Origin: Mixophyes australis
Taxonomy: Eukaryota > Chordata > Amphibia > Anura > Limnodynastidae
Assembly (NCBI GenBank): GCA_036250195.1
Contig: JAVHZZ010000003.1
Coordinates: 88,147,418 to 88,211,417, forward strand
Direction of reading: 5' to 3'
DNA length: 64,000 nucleotides
The position numbers and the translations under genes are program-made. The notes under the pieces are model-generated. The model had not been told where the DNA came from. It ran no database searches and worked only from the letters and a program-made list of their open reading frames with translations. Below are positions 24,557-37,753 of the stretch, one piece after another. Positions within the stretch are counted from its first letter, which is position 1. Every line of letters starts with the position of its first letter.

Positions 24557-24790
24557 TGCCAAACATAAATGTAAACTTCAGTAAATGTGGTAAAACTAAC
24601 TTAACAATGTATTCTATAATTAACTCTAAGGGGTATATTTACTAAATGGCAGGTTTAAAAAAAGTGGAGATGTTGCCTATGGCAACCAATCATATTCTAG
24701 CTGTCATTTATATAGAGCATTCTACAAAATGAAAACTAGAATCTTATTGGTTGCTATAGGCAACATCTCCACTTCTTCAAACCCGCAGTT
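24557..24790 (+). repeat. 234-bp segmental duplication, copy 1
   Basis: Matches 26,417-26,650 at a constant offset of 1,860 bp with three mismatches and no gaps that I can see. It covers 73 bp of flanking non-element DNA plus most of the MITE at 24,630. Confidence 0.9.
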
Positions 24791-24805
24791 TAGTAAATCA
24801 AGCCC
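24630..24805. mobile_element. Palindromic MITE (X-box/CCAAT family)
   Basis: Starts GGGGTATATTTACTAAATG and ends TTTAGTAAATCAAGCCC, flanked by TAA on both sides (24,627-24,629 and 24,806-24,808). It carries GTTGCCTATGGCAACC followed by CAATCA, and the inverted TTATTGGTTGCTATAGGCAAC on the other arm. Non-coding; PIF/Harbinger-like by its 3-bp target duplication. Confidence 0.85.
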
Positions 24806-24808
24806 TAA

Positions 24809-26416
24809 GAATGGTCATTGTATTTATGACAAATATTACATTTAAAGTGGAAATATCACAAAACAAGATAAATAAAAATAGATGTCTTAAAACAAAATAA
24901 TCATTTTTTTAATTTGGTCATCATTTAATGCTATAGGTCAGATTTTTCTATAAACTTCTATATTCAGCATGCAGAGGAAATCTTTGGAATTCTGATGAGG
25001 TAGTTGCTTAAATTACCACTCATAATTTGTTTTTTAAATTGCATTTCTTAATAATTTTAATTGGATTTACCTACTCAAACTTCAGATCATTTCTTTTCTT
25101 AAATACACTCTGTCCCTGAAGTGCAGGAAGTGCAACAGATGATAATTCTGTGCCTCATTTATAATTGTCCATTCTTACGGCCTTGTTTAGAATTAAGTAT
25201 AAAATTGTGACTTTTGAGTGAAAGCAAATGTGTGTCCATATACTTACGTTTCTGCAGCTATATTTTGAGTTGCATATACCGAAAGATATGTGAAACTTTA
25301 AATCTACTATAAACGGTGTACAAATGAAACCGTCATCATCATCAGATTGTGAATTTGCACCAGGCCTGTGGGACACACCAAGAGATGACTATTAAAACCT
25401 ATATCTTAAAGATACTCTGAAATCAAAATCAGATGCATCTGTAATAGATGTGGATTACTTACGTCTTCATACCCCCACTATACTGTAATTATAACTGAAC
25501 ACCTCTGACCTGCCTAAAATATGCTCAATTTAAAATATTGGTGCAAGTTGTGCAAGTCACAAATGGATTAATGTCAAACCCTAAATCAGGCCCTTAGTGC
25601 CTAGTCCCTTAGTGCCTGTTCATAGTGTGTAAAAAACAATCAATCAATACATGTCTCCCTAAAGGCAAAGCCCAAAATACATGTTTAATCTATGTGATAT
25701 ATCCATTATGTCAATGGGTCAGACATTCATTAAGCTGACCCCACCTTGGGATTATCCTGTCACTGGACCAAAGTATCAGTGGGTGGCCAAATTGTGTAGA
25801 TCCAGCCATTCTGCGCTTTGTCCGACTAGATCATATGGACGTCTGATAGTGTTGTTAGCAGATGACCACATACATAGTCATCTAGTTCAACTAGCTGGCT
25901 GGAATTATGAGCATGCCTGAAAATGATTGACATTCATTGGAATTTATTTGGGCACGCCGACGTTTTGTGGCCACATGAGGCTTCAGCAATATCACTGCAT
26001 GTGGCAAGCATAAGGGGCTTAATGCATTTTTTTTCTAATGAACGACATTGCGAAATGAAATTATATTTCTTCCTACACAACATATTAAAAACTGTAACCT
26101 GATGATTGATTTCTTTTAAAATGAATATTCTAAGGGAAGCGAAACTAAACGCAAATTGATACTGTAATTCCTTTGCCCTTCTTTGTATACACAGAATATA
26201 AAAAGTGAAGAGTTTTCAAGTCTGAGGTCAGCGAGTTGGTCAAAAGCTTATGCCAAACATTTTATTCCCCACTTAACCAACAAAAAAACACAATATAATT
26301 TTTCATTGTGTAATCAAAGATAAATATTCACAGTTCTTAAATGATAATTCCACCTAAATACTCCAACTCACTATTATATAAGCAATCCGATTCAGCTATC
26401 CTATTCTCCATGCTAT
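24809..26416. other. Unassigned
   Basis: AT-rich DNA with no recognised gene. The 25,680-26,000 interval is somewhat GC-richer and may be an old repeat fragment, but I cannot name it. Confidence 0.3.
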
Positions 26417-26650
26417 TGCCAAACATAAATGTAAACTTCAGCAAATGTGGTAAAACTAACTTAACAATGTATTCTATAATTAACTCTAAGGGGTATATTT
26501 ACTAAATGGCAGGTTTAAAAAAAGTGGAGATGTTGCCTATGGCAACCAATCATATTCTAGCTGTCAATTATATAGAGCATTCTACAAAATGAAAAATAGA
26601 ATCTTATTGGTTGCTATAGGCAACATCTCCACTTCTTCAAACCCGCAGTT
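26417..26650 (+). repeat. 234-bp segmental duplication, copy 2 (truncated MITE)
   Basis: Second copy of 24,557-24,790. It stops inside the MITE, about 15 bp short of its terminus, so it was not made by MITE transposition. Confidence 0.9.
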
Positions 26651-29600
26651 GGTGCCAAATACCACTAGCCCTTTGCTAGCGATTAGGCATATTGACCTTT
26701 AGGTGGAGTTTTCATTTAACCCTTCCATTTCCTTGCTGTATAAGTACCTTTGCCAATTGATGTACGTGGTTTAACATTTTTGCATTACCATTTTACAGTG
26801 TATCAAACACACATGGCGCTACTGTAATTAATTAAGATATAAGGGTCTGTAAAATTCTCAAACGTTAAGGTTCTATAGATTACTTTAGATTAGAAATGAT
26901 CTTTAAATTGCACACAAACAACACCTACATAGCTATATAGGAAACGCTCCACACAGCAGGATATTCTTTTGAACGTACCCCATAATCTTTACAATTAGCA
27001 TTCAAATAATGGGCGATTTGTTCTGTAATCACAGGGCACACACTGTATTCAATCTAATATATGGATAATTACCTCTTGCAATATGCTTTAGTTACATTTT
27101 ATAATAACAGTTTGAACTTATTGCAAAATGAATCCCATGGCACAATATAACATTTAGTCAGAATGAATGGCTTTTATTTCAGGATACGATGACACAGACT
27201 TCTGTGCGTATGCACTAATTGGTAATTATGCTGTCGGTCAATTTGATATGTGGTTCACAAATAGTCACTATGTTCATTTTATGTCCATTTGACAATATTT
27301 TTTTTCCAAGTGACTTTATCTAAATGAAAAATGGTAAGGTAATGTAATCATCTTTGGTTAAAAGTGATGGATGCATTGAAACATTTTTGAATCAGGTCAC
27401 TGGTACTCATGATTAGTGCATTGTTAATCAAGTTCCTGAGATTGCTATCAAACGCTTTATCTCTGTTATTCAATCTGGTGAGAGGATCATGAATATTTAA
27501 AAGATTGAAAGGGATCTCTGCACATAATATAGAGCACTAGAAATGAAAAGGCTAAATGAACGGAAACTGGGGCTTTCTGTACTCTAAATTAATGTCTTTA
27601 CTTCTCAGCATGTTCTGTAAATGTATGGATGGGTTTTTATACACCAGTCTGTAATAAGTTTTATATGGTAACTGTCTCTGCATGAAAGAAAAAAAAAATC
27701 TGAAATATTATATAATAATGTTATAAGTTGATTTCAATAGGTCAAGAGTTTTTAATAATAAATTGATAATAACATTTAAAAAATAAAAGTTTACCAAAGT
27801 CAAGTATTTTAATTTATGCTAATGGGACAAATAAGGAAGAGCAGGCTGGAATTTTTATTGCCAAACTATTTACAGGTAAAGGTCGCTCTAAGAGTTGCAG
27901 ATATTCAGGTTACAGGGGTTGATAATAAATCCAGCTTTGGAAATATTCTTGTTTTATTAGCGTGAGATGTTCTGCAAAATATAACAATATGTATTTGTCA
28001 ATGGTGTAATTGGAACATATAGTATTTAGAGTTGGCCCTGCCCTAGGCATTGTGAGTTGATATTTGTAACTCACAATGCTCACAATCCTTCATACAACAT
28101 CCCAATTCCATTATTTTTACTGATAAAAGAGACTGTTAATCAATACTAAGAAATGAAAGAAGAAAAATAGAAATAAAATGAACCAAGCTGGTTCAACCTA
28201 AGCTGATTTCATGATTCAAAAAAATAAACATGTTCTCCAGATTTAACAACATACCAAAACCTTACCAGATTCCCACCTAATATTAGTTTTAAAAATTGTG
28301 ACAGAAATAAGACATATGCAATCATAAACACAGATAGTCCCAACAAAATGTCCATATATTATAACTATACCATAAGTCTATACCATAACCAGTATTGTCC
28401 CAAATGTAGATAGAAAATAATAAAATAATTGTACTGTCAATACGATGAACACAATGGTTGGTTGGGCAAAACTTTCAGAGTGATCTCACAGGTAATGATG
28501 TTCCTCAAGTCAGCAAATTCCTCTAGGGGGCCTTTTCTGCAACCCAGAAAAACTCATGGTAAACACTATCAAAATATTTGAAATGGTCAATGGCTACAAG
28601 ATACTTATCTAGCCTTTCAGACCCGCACCATTCCAGGGCTTCCCGGATACCTAGGACTACAGAAAATTAGTTTTACCCCTTTACCATGAAGTGCTGGGAG
28701 AAGGAATGGTAATAGGTTTGAAAAACAAATCAGATGATTGAAAATAATATGCCAGAAACTCCCTATCAAACTTGAGAAGAGTGATTCAGTACCAATGTTA
28801 AATTCAAGATCGGTTCTTGTCTTTGAATAAGAGAAGACTCTCATGTAGGGAGGGAGCAAACCCCTTTTGTACAGAACTTTCAAAGACCTAAACAAGACAG
28901 AGGGATAGCATTTTGCAGCTGGTAAACTGTCAGGTTCTGGTGATGTCTTTTTGGATAAACTTTAAATCACCATCATGGGCTCATTTACTCCTATACAGTC
29001 ACTCAAGCAATCTAAAGAAAATCCTAATTGACTGTTATTACGGTATCTCCAAAATACTGGTATCTTGGGAGACTCCAGCTTTTAAGATATCAGTGTTAAT
29101 ATTATTAACAATGTACACGATACCTTCTATGCATTTTACAAATAAAGTAGATTAATTTTCTAATCCATGTATTGAATTACAGGCTAGAAACCTTTTACAA
29201 TTCTGAATAAGATCTGGGAGCAGTAACTCTTATAACACCTCTCCAGAAACAAAGAAATCTTCCGATATTCAGTCAACAGACTCTTTAACCACTTCAATTT
29301 CACCACAATTTCCTTCAACTGACAACAATTCATGCAGCTTTCTCGATAGGTACAACATTTATTCTGCTTCCTCCTTCTAACTAGGTCTCAGAAGAACTGG
29401 TTAATTCATAGTTAAGCACCTTATCCCTTACGCAACTGAATGGTTCAATCCACTATCATAGACATTGATGACACAAAGACATCAGAACTTAACTGCTATC
29501 AATACAAGAGGTGACATTACCAAGTTTTTCTTAACAAAATATTTTTTTTATCTTATTCTGTCTATAATATCATAGTGCAACTGAACTCCAGTAACTCTCT

Positions 29601-31177
29601 TGTCTTTGGGCCCGGTAATGTTATTAAAGTCACCACTGGAGTTTATGTCAGCTGCAGTAAAAAGCAAGGGCTTAACATTGGTGAAAAATATGTTCTCTAT
29701 CTGACTTCATTTGAGAACCAGTAATGTTAAACTCATGAAATCTCCCATTATCACATCAGCAAGGATCATGCATCTGCCCATCTATGTCTGCATAACCAAT
29801 TTTATTATTACCATTTCAATATTAAAAAGAGCAACCAGATTGTTACTAAGTGGAAGACCTCTGAACCCCTGGAGCTTTCCATACTAATCCGTGGAATTGA
29901 GTCAACTCATTTACAACCACATGGAATCCCTTGTTACTACATTTTAATTTGCATCTTCCATTTTATTAGCTTTCATCAAATTAAGGAGTAGTTGATGTCC
30001 TGTTTCACTTTTGGACAGGCACATGCATTCTTTGTATAAATTTCACCTGTGTACGCCTGTAGTCCCAGACCACTTGACCCCTCCTGCCGTTCATGTCACA
30101 CCTCCCTTCTAACTGCCCCTTCTTACAATGGAAATACTAGGCAATCTTGTTGTCTCATTTGTCTGCATCTTTATTCCTTACTTGGGTTGCAATGCTTATT
30201 TGTGTCAAGTCCAGAGGCTAATCAGCTCTGCTGGCTTTTGGGAAATATTTTTTTTTTTTTTTTTATTTTCGACCAGCTACTGCATTTCATCAGCAGCAAC
30301 ACTGACAATCTTGATATTATCAACAAGCTGCTATTTAGCTAGTTTCCTTATTAGGGCTTCTATGTCATAGCTGTCAGTGCCACATGTGGATACAGTTAAA
30401 ATGTTGGTGCTGCTTGGCATAGCTCCTTAGTATAGTTCCTCAGTGATTGTTCCTTCTGCATATGTGTACAATTTGATCATCATCTATGTTAAGTGAAATA
30501 GTACTTTGATCTTTTTATCTCACTGAATCCAATCGTCTGGGAGTGGAATAGACCTACCCTCTTGTGTCTATTTCCACATACCTTTCCTTGTTAATGATAT
30601 TTTCTCTTTGAGTTTCCATGGCTGTTAGTTCCAGTTTGTCAGAATGGGGAATTGGCTGTGAACACATTGAGTTGAAAGCTTCTGATTTTCACTGTTGTTC
30701 TGGGCCCTTCTCGTGTTGGCATCAGATCATTTAGGACATTGCCCTGGCATATTAAAGTTACAGATGTTTTTATTATAGATGTTCTTATTAGCTGATTCTT
30801 ACACTGTAGCAGACATCTCATTAGTCAGTTTATAGCATCCTGTCTTCTGATTTTTTGTACACTTTATTAAAAGCTCCACATAACACATACAGTACAGTAG
30901 CTGTCACATTAAACATTTGCATCATTATTATGTAGGTAAAACATGTAAAGGCACTAGTCAACATAATTTCTTATGCACATGTCTATGTACTAAGTAACAA
31001 TGAAATTAATGAAACCCTCACACACTCACCTTCACAAGCTGTACATTTTTACACCACTCTCAGGTTTTTTTTTCCAAATGATTTTTCTAAAGGAGTTAGA
31101 AAGAAATACATCTAAGTATTTGTACAGAAAGGTGCTCTGTACATTCTCTAAGTGGCAGCAACAAAGAGCAGTTAAAT
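26651..31177. other. Unassigned AT-rich DNA, possible old LINE remnants
   Basis: No clear gene. A poly-T run lies near 30,247. On the minus strand near 29,600-29,660 a short stretch reads SGDFNNI, reminiscent of the LINE endonuclease GDFN motif, but the frame is broken at once. I do not call an element. Confidence 0.25.
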
Positions 31178-33899
31178 CAGTGGTTTCTCAAACTCTTTCA
31201 GTTTGCGGCACTCTTAGGGTCTCCATAATTTTTTCAAGGCACCCCTCCAAAATAATTACCAAGCTGTCCCATTTAATAAGTAGTTGGGTCAAAATAATGT
31301 AATAAGTATTTAGGTCAGGACAGAAACACTTATTAAGTTGGAGGAATGAAATCAAACAAAATAAAACAACAATATGTACAAACATCATCATATTGTACCC
31401 CTTCACCATTACACTGTGCCCCTTCATGATAACACTATCCATTCCCGATTACACTGTGCCCCTTCACGATTACACTGTGCCCCTTCATGATAACACTATA
31501 CATTCCCGATTACACTGTGCCCCTTCACCATTACACTGTGCCCCTTCACGATTACACTGTGCCCCTTCATGATAACACTATACATTCCCGATAACACTGT
31601 GCCCATTCACCATTACATTGTGCCCCTTCATGCTCATACTGCCCCTTCACCATCACACTGTGCACCTTCCCCATTACACAGTGCCCCTTCATGCTCACAT
31701 TGTACCCCTTCACCATTACACTGTGCCCCTTCATGCTCACACTGTGCCCCTTAATGCTCACACTGTTTCCCTTCATGCTCACACTGTGCTCCTTTACCAT
31801 TACACTGTGCACCTTCATGCTCACACTGCCCCTTCACCATTACATTGTGCCCCTTCATGGTCACACTGTTTCCCTTCATGCTCACACTGCCCCGTCACCA
31901 ATACACCGTTACATTGTGCCCCTTCATGCTAATGCTGCCCCTTCACCATTACATTGTGCCCCTTCATGGTCACATTGTACCCCTTCACCATTACACTGTG
32001 CCCCTTCATGCTCACACTGTGCCCCTTAATGCTCACACTGTTTCCCTTCATGCTCATACTGTGCTCCTTTACCATTACACTGTGCACCTTCATGCTCACA
32101 CTGCCCCTTCACCATTACATTGTGCCCCTTCATGGTCACACTGTTTCCCTTCATGCTCACACTGCCCCGTCACCACTACACCATTACATTGTGCCCCTTC
32201 ATGCTAATGCTGCCCCTTCACCATTACATTGTGCCCCTTCATGGTCACACTGCCCCTTCATGTTTACACTGTTCCTTCATGCTCACACTGCCCCTTCACC
32301 AATACATTGTGCTCCTTCATGCTCACACTGACCCTTCATGCTCACACTGCCCCTTCACCACTACACCATTATATTGTGCCCCTTCATGCTCATGTTGCCC
32401 CTTCACCATTACATTGTGTCCCATCACCATTACACTGTGCCCCTTTATGCTCACACTGTTTCCCTTCATGCTCACACTGTGCTCCTGTACCATTACATTG
32501 TGCCCCTTTATGGTCACACTGTGCCCCTTAATGCTCACACTGTTTCCCTTCAGACTCACACTGCCCCTTCATGCTCACACTGCCCCTTCATGCTCACACT
32601 GCCCCGTCACCACTACACCATTACATTGTGCCTCTTCATGCTCATGCTGCCCCTTCACCATTACATTGTGCCCCTTCATGGTCACACTGTTCCTTCATGC
32701 TCACACTGCCCCTTCACCAATACATTGTGCTCCTTCATGCTCACACTGACCCTTCATGCTCACACTGTCCCTTCACCACTACACCATTATATTGTGCCCC
32801 TTCATACTCATGTTGCCCCTTCACCATTACATTGTGTCCCATCACCATTACACTGTGCCCCTTCATGCTCACACTGTTTCCCTTCATGCTCACACTGTGC
32901 TCCTGTACCATTACACTGTGCACTTTCATGCTCACACTGCCCCTTCACCATTACATTGTGCCCCTTCATGGTCACACTGTGCCCCTTAATGCTCACACTG
33001 TTTCCCTTCATGCTCACACTGCCCCTTCATGCTCACACTGCCCCTTCATGCTCACACTGCCCCGTCACCACTACACCATTACATTGTGCCCCTTCATGCT
33101 CATGCTGCCCCTTCACCATTACATTGTGCCCCTTCATGGTCACACTGCCCCTTCATGCTCACACTGTTCCTTCATTCTTACACTGCCCCTTCACCAATAC
33201 ATTGTGCTCCTTCATGCTCACACTGAGCCTTCATGCTCACACTGCCCCTTCACCACTACACCATTATATTGTGTCCCTTCATGCTCATGTTGCCCCTTCA
33301 CCATTACATTGTGTCCCATCACCATTACACTGTGCCCCTTCATGCTCACACTGTTTCCCTTCATGCTCACACTGTGCTCCTGTACCATTACACTGAGCAC
33401 CTTCATACTCACACTGCCCCTTCACCATTACATTGTGCCCCTTCATGGTCACACTGTGCCTCTTAATGCTCACACTGTTTCCCTTCATGCTCACACTGCC
33501 CCTTCATGCTCACACTGCCCCTTCATGCTCACACTGCCCCTTCACCACTACACCATTACATTGTGCCCCTTCATGCTCATGCTGCCCCTTCACCATTACA
33601 TTGTGTCCCATCATGCTCACACTGCCCCTTCACCATTACATTGTGTCCCATCATACAAACACTGCCCCTTCACCATTACATTGTGCCCTTTTATGGTCAC
33701 ACTGCCCCTTCACCACTACACTGTGCCCCTTCATGCTCACACGGTCCCTTCATGCTCACACTGTTCCTTCATGCTCACACTGCCCCTTCACCAATACATA
33801 GTGCCCCTTCATGCTCACACTGCCCCTTCATGCTCACACTGCCTCTTCACCACTACACCATTATATTGTGCCCCTTGCCGCATGCTTTGGGAATCGCTG
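31178..33899. mobile_element. hAT-like element filled by a minisatellite
   Basis: The left end reads CAGTGGTTTCTCAAACTC and the right end, reverse-complemented, reads CAGCGATTCCCAAAGCATG. These are imperfect inverted repeats of the CAGTGGTTCCCAAACT type found in hAT/Charlie elements. The left terminus continues into GCGGCACTCTTAGGGTCTCC and CAAGGCACCCC, family-like non-coding sequence. The interior is almost entirely tandem repeat. A clean 8-bp target duplication was not found, so the ends are probable rather than proven. Confidence 0.55.
31385..33880 (+). repeat. Composite minisatellite, about 2.5 kb, 19-21-bp units
   Basis: Units alternate CCCCTTCATGCTCACACTG and CCCCTTCACCATTACACTGTG. They are arranged in higher-order blocks: TTAATGCTCACACTGTTTCCC recurs at 31,751, 32,026, 32,528, 32,986 and 33,463, giving late periods of about 458-477 bp. 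Several frames on both strands stay open, one for 463 codons at 32,571-33,962. This follows from stop-free units near 21 bp and is not evidence for a gene. Confidence 0.95.
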
Positions 33900-35147
33900 G
33901 TATACAGTATAATTCTTGCATTCATAATTCCCCCACTATTTTTGCTTAATAGGATACCCTGAACTACAATTTGGTAAGCAGGTCCTTAGAGCTAGATAGA
34001 TGTTGAACCTAAGAGATCACTTTATTGAGTAAAAAATGGCAAGATGTTTAGAAATCCAGGACCACATACAATATTTTTAATATAATGTCAAATTATGAAT
34101 CTTAGAAAAGCTATTAATGCTAGTGATTTCATGCTAGATGGATAGATAACTCATTGGTTTAGGCTGGGTATATGCAGCAGATTGCAAACAATCCACTTCC
34201 GTTGAACAGAAGAAACAGATAAAGGTAACATTACATACACTTTGTTAGAGAGTGTATGTAACCAACAGTAAAACATACATGTATTTACAAATGAGATCCT
34301 TGGCTTTGATTAGTTAAAACAAATACAAGTGTAATTCTGGTATTTCTCAGAAGGGCCTGTGTATTTGAAGGTCGTTGTGGTATTGGTGGATTGGACTGGG
34401 CTCCCGTGATTTTGTTAAAGTGGTCTGGTGAGCAAAAATTTACAGAAACCACTTTGGTCCCTTCTACTGTACTGGGTCAAACACTGCGCCAAGTTGCCTC
34501 TGATTGATGATGCCCTCTTTAACTTCATTAGGCTGAAGAGATAATATGTTTTAGCATCTGGAACTTACAGAAATGTGGGTTGGTGTGATTTGTATGGCAG
34601 GACACTGAATATATCGCTTTGGGCTTTAGCAAAAGCGGTAAAATGAAGTAGGAGCTTCATTTTAAAGTGAGAAGTTCGGTGATAAATCCTTCTTAACCCA
34701 TCCCTCTTTCATAAGCTTATCGTAAAAAATAAGGAACTGTATCTTATTTGTTGATTCCAATTTACCGTCTACATACATAGAATGAGAAAATGAACTTGTT
34801 TTTAAACAAAGATGCCTACCCTCAAAATAACATTCTGTCTATATTCACTTTCATTCTAGTGAACTCATGTGTATTAAATATCTGTCTTTTTTTTTTTTTT
34901 TACCTGTGACAGCAGATCGCCCACCCAGCAAATTACAGCTTCCTTAAGAAGCAGAAATGAAATCAAACCAATTATTTCCTTAAGCCTTTTGTTAGTGATT
35001 TGCTGGACTGTAAAGGATTTCCTGTCAGCTTTGGCAGACCCATAAAAGCAAAAGCTTTCACATTCAAAAGAAAGAGACCTAATAAGTCCTAATGTGACAA
35101 AAAGAAAACAATAAAAGCGCTGTGCAAAGTATGATATTTATATCTAA
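33900..35147. other. Unassigned
   Basis: No recognised gene or named element. There is a poly-T run near 34,887. Confidence 0.3.
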
Positions 35148-35151
35148 AAAA

Positions 35152-35209
<58 letters not shown>
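35148..35209. repeat. (TA)n microsatellite
   Basis: About 27 uninterrupted TA dinucleotides. Confidence 0.95.
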
Positions 35210-35211
<2 letters not shown>

Positions 35212-35429
35212 ATTACATATAATATCAGATTTCAGTTTTCAAGCTTGTTTTATGTGGACCATAAAACAGGTGTGAAATAAAATACTTTTTTTAGTTATAA
35301 AATCAAGTCACACATCTTTATCCTAAATCTTCCATCTTTTCAGTGTCCTTGTCTTTCCTACTATTGCAATGGTTGAGTTTTCAGAAAAAACATTTTTCAT
35401 GTGTACAATATAAAGTCAAACAGGGCAAT

Positions 35430-37516
35430 CAGGGCAAACAGGCCATCCGACTTGAAATATCCTCCTCCACTCTCTCTTCTACCTCTCCCACTCTTCCGTC
35501 CTCCCCCCCTAAACACCTTCCCCTCCACTCCTTCCGCCCCACCACGGGCGAGGAAGTCCACTCTCTCATTTCATCCTCCCCCCCTACTACCTGTCCCCTG
35601 GATCCCATCCCCTCCCACCTTCTTCGCTCCCTTTCCCCCACCACCTACTCCCACCTCGCTCACCTCTTTAATTTCTCCCTCTCCTCCGGCATCTTCCCCT
35701 CCTCCTTCAAACATGCTCTCGTATCCCCCATTCTTAAGAAGCCTAATCTCGACCCACTTCTCTCTCGAACTATCGCCCCATATCTCTTCTCCCCTTTGCC
35801 TCCAAAATTCTCGAGAGGCTCGTCTGCAGCCGTCTCACCTCCTACCTTTCTGAACACTCCCTCCTTGATCCTCTCCAGTCTGGTTTCTGCCCCCTTCACT
35901 CGACTGAAACTGCCCTGGCTAAAGTCACCACTGACCTCCTCTCTGCTAAAGCCAGGGGCCACTTCTCCCTTCTCATCCTCCTTGACCTCTCTGCAGCCTT
36001 TGACACCGTTGACCACCCCCTCCTCCTCCACACCCTCCAGTCTCTCGGCCTCTCTGGCCCTGTCCTGTCCTGGTTCACCTCTTACCTCGCTGACCGATCC
36101 TTCTCTGTCACCACCACTGAGTCTCTCTCCCCCCCATCCACCCTTCCAGTCGGGGGGTCCCCCAGGGCTCAGTCCTGGGCCCCTTACTCTTCTCTCTATA
36201 CACCTCCTCCCTGGGTGAACTCATCAGCTCCTTTGGCTTCAACTACCACCTTTACGCTGACGACACTCAACTATACCTCTCCTCTCCTGATCTTTTTCCC
36301 TCCCTCCTCTCTAGGGTGTCCGCCTGCCTCTCTGCCATCTCCTCCTGGATGTCCTCTCGATTCCTCAAACTCAACCTCGCCAAAACTGAGCTGATAGTTT
36401 TTCCACCCCCCCATACCTCATCCCCTGTTGACCTCTCCATCACTGTTGACAACTCCTCTATCTCCTCTGTCCCCCAACTTCGCTGCCTTGGTGTCACCCT
36501 CGACTCCTCTCTCTCCTTTGGCCCCCATATCCTCTCTCTTGCTAAATCCTGCCGCTTCCAGCTGCGTAACATCGCTCGCATCCAGCCCTTCCTCTCCCAA
36601 GATGCCACCAAATGCCTTATTCACTGTCTGATCATCTCCCGCTTGGACTACTGCAACCTCCTCCTTACTGGCCTCCCCCTCTCTCATCTCGCTCCCCTTC
36701 GATCTGTACTTAATGCAGCCGCTAGGCTTATCTTCCTTTCTCGTCGCTCCTCTTCTGTCTCCCCCCTCTACCAATCCCTCCACTGGCTCCCCTTCCCCTA
36801 CAGAACTCTGTTCAAGCTCCTCACTCTTACATACAAGGCCCTTGCCAACGCCACTGCACCCTACATCTCCACACTCCTATCTATTCATGCTCCATCCCGT
36901 CCTCTCCGATCTGCCAATGACCGTCGCCTATCTTCCCCCTCATCACCTCCTCCCACGCGCGTATCCAAGACTTTGCCTGCGCTGCCCCCCTCCACTGGAA
37001 CAAGCTCCCTCCCTCCATCAGGACTTCCCCTAACCTGTCCAGTTTCAAACGGGCTTTAAAAACCCACCTTTTTCTTAAAGCTTTCCAGTCTCCCACTTAA
37101 CTACCTACCTTATCCTCTGCCTCTCCCCCTTCTTTCCCCTTCCCTGCCTCCATCCCTCTACTCTCCCTCTCTCCCCTGCGTTTCTCTGTCTGTCCACCCC
37201 TCCCCTTAGATTGTACGCTCCTCTGAGCAGGGCCATCTCTCCTCCTGTTTCCACCACTTCTAACTCTGCTCTCCAGCTACTTTTCCCTCCTCCTCGAGGG
37301 CCCTCCTCCCCCCTCTGGGGGTCTCCCTGTCTTCCGCGCCCTCCTTTTGGGCCCCGTCATTTGCGGATACTCCCCCCGCCCTCACTAGCTGTGCATTGAG
37401 CTTACTGAGTTACTGTGCTTTATGTTTACTGTACTGTGCTGTCTCACCTTGTATTGTAATTCGTTTTTGTCCCTGTACGGCGCCACGGACACCTTGTGGC
37501 GCCCTATAAATAAAAA

Positions 37517-37548
<32 letters not shown>
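35430..37548 (+). mobile_element. L2-clade LINE, 5'-truncated
   Basis: A pyrimidine-rich 2.1-kb copy that begins within the end of the endonuclease/RT linker. It ends with the L2-type 3' end CTGTACGGCGCCACGG, TTGTGGCGCCCTATAAATAA and an (AAT)n tail. 5' truncation is usual for target-primed reverse transcription. Element family is assigned from RT motifs and the tail; L2 is favoured over CR1. Confidence 0.85.
35460..37059 (+). pseudogene. L2-like reverse transcriptase, frameshifted
   Basis: RT blocks appear in order across frames: TCPLDPIPSHLLRS and [14 protein letters not shown] at 35,590-35,760, then [18 protein letters not shown] at about 35,970-36,030. [20 protein letters not shown] lies near 36,150-36,190, YADDTQLY at about 36,250-36,275, and a C-terminal [15 protein letters not shown] at about 36,780. 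Changes of frame occur around 35,770, 36,150 and between 36,220 and 36,316, so the gene is dead. The YADD catalytic centre is preserved at sequence level. It resembles L2 proteins in the LHWLP...YRTLFK tail. Confidence 0.85.
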
Positions 37549-37549
<1 letters not shown>

Positions 37550-37554
37550 GTGAG

Positions 37555-37753
37555 GGTGATTTACTAACTTTTCTTACAACCATAGCAACCAATCATATGT
37601 TTCCTTCAGTGGGGCTCATTTACATAGATCACTTTTTGATGCAAAATGTTCACTAATCCATAGAACAGACAGACAAGAGCTAATAATAGCTGATTGGTTG
37701 CTATAATTTGAATGCAGATTTGCACCTTTGTGCAGCACCCGCTCAGTGAATCA
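37555..37753. mobile_element. Possible palindromic MITE related to the X-box/CCAAT family
   Basis: The ends GGTGATTTACT and AGTGAATCACC are imperfectly inverted. Internal arms ATAGCAACCAATCA and TGATTGGTTGCTAT are also inverted. It lies directly behind the L2 tail. Target duplication not resolved. Confidence 0.45.

Noticed and set aside
28617..30830. Old LINE on the minus strand
   Set aside because: Only one short GDFN-like motif near 29,640 supports it. The rest has no ordered endonuclease or RT blocks.
32571..33962. 463-codon open frame, plus several other long frames in the same place
   Set aside because: The sequence is a minisatellite of stop-free units near 21 bp, so several frames on both strands stay open. 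The product would be a monotonous His/Pro/Cys/Ser repeat with no domain.
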